This document shows positions 60,833 through 64,000 of a stretch of DNA of 64,000 bases, piece by piece. The notes below the pieces were generated by a model. The model had not been told where the DNA came from and did no database searches. It worked only from the letters and a program-made list of their open reading frames with translations. How positions within the stretch are numbered: position 1 is the stretch's first letter; every line of letters starts with the position of its first letter. The translations under genes and the position numbers were made by a program. This stretch comes from Ornithinibacillus californiensis. GTDB taxonomy: Bacteria; Bacillota; Bacilli; Bacillales; Amphibacillaceae. The DNA lies in NCBI RefSeq assembly GCF_001038485.1, contig NZ_LDUE01000030.1, positions 1-64,000 of the forward strand. The letters are read 5' to 3'.

Positions 60833-62521
60833 TTGGAGGTGTTTAAAGTCGAATATCGCGTTAAGGATTTATTAAAAAAAGATATATTAAAAGATGCTAC
60901 TTATCTGGGTGACAGTAGTGGCTTAAATAATATAATTACTGGTATTACAGTAGTAGACTCCCCGGATATTGCGGATTGGTTAAAAGGTGGGGAACTACTT
61001 CTAACGAGTCTATATCCTATTCGAGGCCTTACGATTGAAGCGATTAATGAGTGGATGGCTCGGTTGTCGGGAAAGAAGGTAAGTGCCCTAATTATAAAAA
61101 TACAAAAGGTATTTTCCGAAGTTCCATCTTTTATTATGAAAGCTAGTGAACAACATGGAATTCCTATCATCCAAATTTCTAAAGATGTTGCTTTTATCGA
61201 TATCATGTACCCTGTCATGGAAGAATTATTTAATGATAAGGTAAGGAAACTTGAATATTATAAAGAAGTCCACGACCGTTTCACTGCTTTGTCATTGGCA
61301 GATGAAGGGGAAGACAAAATAATTGAGACATTGGAAGCGTTAATCGGGAATCCGGTTGCTTTATATGATCGTGATTTTCGATGTTTTGCAACAACGAATA
61401 ATTCTATTTCTTTATTTTATGGAATGGAGCGTATAAATAGGAAGGAAGAAATAACCGATACAAAGTTTCCTTTCTACCGGCAAAGCGTGGTCTTTCCGGG
61501 GATTCAGGAACAGAAGTCCGAGCAAATCGTTGTAACGGTCGAAACAATTAATCATATTAAAATGTATCTCATCATCAGTGAATTGAATAAAAAGATAACA
61601 TCATTTGATTTTATTGCTATCGAAAATGCGGCAACTTCCTTGTCTTTAGGTCTTGTGAAAAAGTTTGCAATTGCTGAAGTGGAACAAAAGTTTAAAGATG
61701 ATCTTCTCGATGATTTACTAGCTGGGAAAACGCAGTCGCTTCACCCGCTTCGTGATCGAGCAAATGTGATTGACTTTAATTTAGATAGTCAGTATGTCGC
61801 TCTTCTATTTCATTTGGAGGGTGATTATCATGGAGATGAGGATGGAGAGAAGCTTACAAGTCACAAACAGCAACAACGGCATAATAAATACCTAAGACAA
61901 ACCATTGAGTTTTATCAAAGAGATGCCATTATTCGTGAACGAAGCGATGTCATTATTGTATTATGGAAAGTGCTTCAAAAGGATGAAAATGATCGCGACT
62001 GGTTAAACCAGATAAAAACATCCTTGGATCATATTCAGCAAAAGTTTAAGAAATATAATGAGAACTTAGCTGTACAAGTAGGTATTGGAAATATTGCCCA
62101 AAATGCGCTGGATTTATCACAGACATATCAAGAAGCACAGGATTCATTAAAACTTGGTCAATTGTATAATCAAGGTGATTTTGCAATTAGTTTCAATGAA
62201 TTAGGTGTGTATCGCTTGTTATATCAATTAAAGGATGTTTCTGTACTCACTAATTTTGTTCCACAATCGCTTCAGAAACTTTTAGATTATGATCATGCAG
62301 TTAGAAATGATTTATTGGAAACTTTAAAAGTCTTTCTACAAACTAGTCAAAATGCATCAAAGACTGCCCAAGCACTTTTTGTACATTATAAAACTGTAAC
62401 CTACCGGATAGAACGTATAAAAGAGATTACTGGTATCGATTTTGATGATTCAGAAGAAATTCTTTCCGTTCAGTTAGGTTTTAAAATATTAGATGTCATG
62501 AATAAACAAGAAAAATCATAA
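60833..62521 (+). CDS. pucR: PucR-family transcription regulator of purine/allantoin genes
   Basis: This regulator of about 560 residues has an N-terminal PucR ligand domain (YRVKDLLKKDIL, then LTSLYPIRGL), a central CdaR/GGDEF-like domain and a C-terminal helix-turn-helix (FLQTSQNASKTAQALFVHYKTVTYRIERIKEITG, quoted in part). In B. subtilis PucR activates the purine-catabolism genes with allantoin-type effectors. The start is unclear: GGAGGTG at 60835-60841 is followed seven bases later by an in-frame GTC (60848), not a normal start; in-frame TTG (60833) and GTG (60839) lie before or inside the ribosome site. A terminator follows. Confidence 0.85.
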   Translation: MEVFKVEYRVKDLLKKDILKDATYLGDSSGLNNIITGITVVDSPDIADWLKGGELLLTSLYPIRGLTIEAINEWMARLSGKKVSALIIKIQKVFSEVPSFIMKASEQHGIPIIQISKDVAFIDIMYPVMEELFNDKVRKLEYYKEVHDRFTALSLADEGEDKIIETLEALIGNPVALYDRDFRCFATTNNSISLFYGMERINRKEEITDTKFPFYRQSVVFPGIQEQKSEQIVVTVETINHIKMYLIISELNKKITSFDFIAIENAATSLSLGLVKKFAIAEVEQKFKDDLLDDLLAGKTQSLHPLRDRANVIDFNLDSQYVALLFHLEGDYHGDEDGEKLTSHKQQQRHNKYLRQTIEFYQRDAIIRERSDVIIVLWKVLQKDENDRDWLNQIKTSLDHIQQKFKKYNENLAVQVGIGNIAQNALDLSQTYQEAQDSLKLGQLYNQGDFAISFNELGVYRLLYQLKDVSVLTNFVPQSLQKLLDYDHAVRNDLLETLKVFLQTSQNASKTAQALFVHYKTVTYRIERIKEITGIDFDDSEEILSVQLGFKILDVMNKQEKS

Positions 62522-62524
62522 TGA

Positions 62525-62557
62525 AATCCCAAAACTCCTATGTTTTGGGATTCTTTT
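62525..62557 (+). terminator. Intrinsic terminator of pucR
   Basis: An 11-bp stem AATCCCAAAAC/GTTTTGGGATT followed by CTTTTTGG. Confidence 0.9.
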
Positions 62558-62558
62558 T

Positions 62559-62957
62559 GGTTATAAAAAGTTGTTTCTTCACTAAATTCCCACATATAAA
62601 CAATCTATAATAATTTTCCCATTATTCCTCATTTGCTGTTTTCGCTAATGAAATATATCAATAACACCATTCGTTTTTATATTTTTATCTTTTATGGATA
62701 AAAAAATATTGAATCTTTATCCCGAGTTTGTATAGTAGTTGATTGTGCAAAGGATTACAATAGATTTGTTTGGCAGATAGGAGAGTATTAAAATACTCCT
62801 TGTTTCCATATGAAAAAACTACATTCAAAAAATGGAAGAGTGAATGAGAGTTTATCAAAAGATTACATAACATATCTTCTATTTCAATAGAATGGTTTTA
62901 TTTAAATAGTGCACCTTATTCAATAAGGACTAAAAGGTTTTGAAAGGAAGGATTACA
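62559..62957. other. 400-base AT-rich gap before allC
   Basis: No convincing gene or riboswitch. A perfect-looking hairpin GGAG-AGTATT/AATACT-CC (about 62779-62801) is present and could be a leader attenuator or transcript end. No PucR box was found by eye. A short minus-strand frame here is not supported. Confidence 0.5.
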
Positions 62958-64000
62958 GTGAAAGATTTAGAAAAAGATATCACGAGTATGTTAGAAACAC
63001 TCGGTTCTCACGGTAAAGATCCTGCAGGTGGAATTTCACGATTTCTTTATTCCAAAGAATGGTTAGCTGCACAAAAATACTTAGAGCAGGAAATGAAGAA
63101 TGAAGGCTTAGAAGTACATTATGATGAGATCGGAAACTTGTTTGGAACGTTAAAAGGATCTAAATACCCGAATGAAACAATTCTATCTGGATCCCACGTA
63201 GATACAGTAGGAAATGCTGGATATTATGATGGACAATTAGGTATCGTAGCTGCATTTCTAGCAATTAAATATTTAAAAGAAAAACATGGCGAGCCCCTGC
63301 GTAATATCGAAGTGATTTCGATGGCGGAAGAAGAAGGTAGCCGTTTCCCTTATGCGTTTTGGGGTTCTAAAAATGTAGTTGGAATTGCAAAACGAGAAGA
63401 TGTTGAAAATATCAAAGATGCAAATGGTGTTCCTTTTGTAGAAGCAATGAGAGAATGTGGCTTTGATTTCCGTGATGACAACAAAGGTATGCGAGAAGAT
63501 ATCAAAGCATTTGTTGAGATTCATAATGAACAAGGTGGCGTACTAGAAGCTGAGAAGAAATCAGTTGGGGTTGTAACTAGTATTGTTGGCCAAAGAAGAT
63601 TTAATGTTGAAATCACTGGCCAAGCAAACCACGCTGGAACAACGCCAATGGGATATCGTAAAGATGCTGTTTTTGCTGCCAGTCAAATGATATATGAAAT
63701 TATTTCAGAAGCTAAAAAATATGGTGATCCACTAGTAACAACAGTTGGAAAGGTCGATGTTGTTCCTAACGTAGTTAATGTTGTACCTGGTAAAGCAATG
63801 TTCACCATGGACATACGTCATACAGAAAAATCCGTTCTAGTTGAGTTTACTGATGTAGTAAAGGAAAAGTTAAATACATTAGCAAGCGAACATGGTGTCG
63901 AAATTAACATCGACATGTGGATGGATGAAGATCCAGTTCCAATGGATGAAAAAATTGTAAAGTTAATTGAAAATAGCTGTGACGAAAATGGGTTGAACTA
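62958..64000 (+). CDS. allC: Allantoate amidohydrolase, 5' part
   Basis: The gene starts at GTG 62958 with AAGGAAGG eight bases upstream and runs off the window end, giving about 347 residues of an expected 410. It belongs to the M20-type Zn-dependent hydrolase family: GSHVDTVGNAGYYDGQLG (metal His-Asp and Asp), AEEEGSRFPYAFWGS (metal Glu, catalytic base), the EIHNEQGG metal His and GQANHAGTTPM. It splits allantoate to ureidoglycine and ammonia, the step after allantoinase. Its place next to pucR and both allantoinases confirms the pathway. The last residues are missing only because the window ends. Confidence 0.93.
   Translation, partial: MKDLEKDITSMLETLGSHGKDPAGGISRFLYSKEWLAAQKYLEQEMKNEGLEVHYDEIGNLFGTLKGSKYPNETILSGSHVDTVGNAGYYDGQLGIVAAFLAIKYLKEKHGEPLRNIEVISMAEEEGSRFPYAFWGSKNVVGIAKREDVENIKDANGVPFVEAMRECGFDFRDDNKGMREDIKAFVEIHNEQGGVLEAEKKSVGVVTSIVGQRRFNVEITGQANHAGTTPMGYRKDAVFAASQMIYEIISEAKKYGDPLVTTVGKVDVVPNVVNVVPGKAMFTMDIRHTEKSVLVEFTDVVKEKLNTLASEHGVEINIDMWMDEDPVPMDEKIVKLIENSCDENGLN

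Noticed and set aside
62685-62873. 62-residue minus-strand frame before allC
   Set aside because: No ribosome site, low-complexity hydrophobic translation in AT-rich leader, opposite to the flanking operon.

Overview
The window is a 64-kb stretch of AT-rich chromosome from an endospore-forming member of the Bacillaceae (Oceanobacillus/Ornithinibacillus-like lifestyle is my guess). The evidence is an alpha/beta-type small acid-soluble spore protein at 35.1 kb, strong AGGAGG ribosome sites, frequent TTG/GTG starts, CcpA-type cre sites, PTS-linked regulators, and gene neighbourhoods known from Bacillus (ggt-like gene next to two short chrA genes, as in the B. subtilis ywr region). No tRNA, rRNA, insertion sequence, prophage or CRISPR array was found.

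Layout. 0-5.5 kb: a 52-bp tandem repeat, a frameshifted NERD-domain gene, an SDR oxidoreductase with altered active site, a secreted ComEC/ComEA-like metallo-beta-lactamase-fold lipoprotein with two DUF3006 genes around a possible ComK site, a P-loop kinase gene broken by one stop codon, and a YtkA-like lipoprotein. 5.7-9.5 kb: galU-ugd (UDP-glucuronate synthesis), a YitT protein and a GGCT-like protein. 9.6-13 kb: a ParB-like protein and an 822-aa STAND NTPase with TPR-like C-terminus. 13.3-16.4 kb: secreted lipase-like protein, small secreted protein, HAD phosphatase. 16.6-22.4 kb: PRD/EIIA regulator, ascorbate-family PTS IIB and IIC, and transketolase. 22.5-31.3 kb: small housekeeping and envelope genes, asparagine synthetase, C39-like peptidase, an esterase and an NhaC-type antiporter. 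31.5-35.3 kb: FAD oxidase, a LuxR-type STAND regulator and the spore protein. 35.4-40.9 kb: CitA/CitB-like two-component system controlling a TctCBA tripartite carboxylate importer, with a perfect cre site. 41-44.8 kb: gamma-glutamyl hydrolase-like amidotransferase, M19 dipeptidase and a second asparagine synthetase. 45-49.5 kb: glpF-glpK and dhaK-dhaL-dhaM. 49.8-54.2 kb: membrane-anchored HtrA-like protease, gamma-glutamyltransferase, paired ChrA halves. 54.5-64 kb: esterase and an allantoin catabolic region (two allantoinases, NCS1 permease, PucR regulator, start of allantoate amidohydrolase).

Together the genes describe a nutritionally flexible soil or saline bacterium that scavenges nitrogen (allantoin, gamma-glutamyl peptides, dipeptides) and carbon (carboxylates, glycerol, dihydroxyacetone, a PTS sugar). 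The most unusual structures are non-coding: three copies of a long palindromic repeat whose terminal 15-bp stem covaries between copies and which carries different internal inserts, and two loci of tandem repeats sharing an exact 52-bp period. The best protein-level candidates are the STAND-TPR/ParB-like neighbours, the ComK-site/MBL/DUF3006 group, and the HtrA protease ending in five Tyr/Trp-rich decapeptides.
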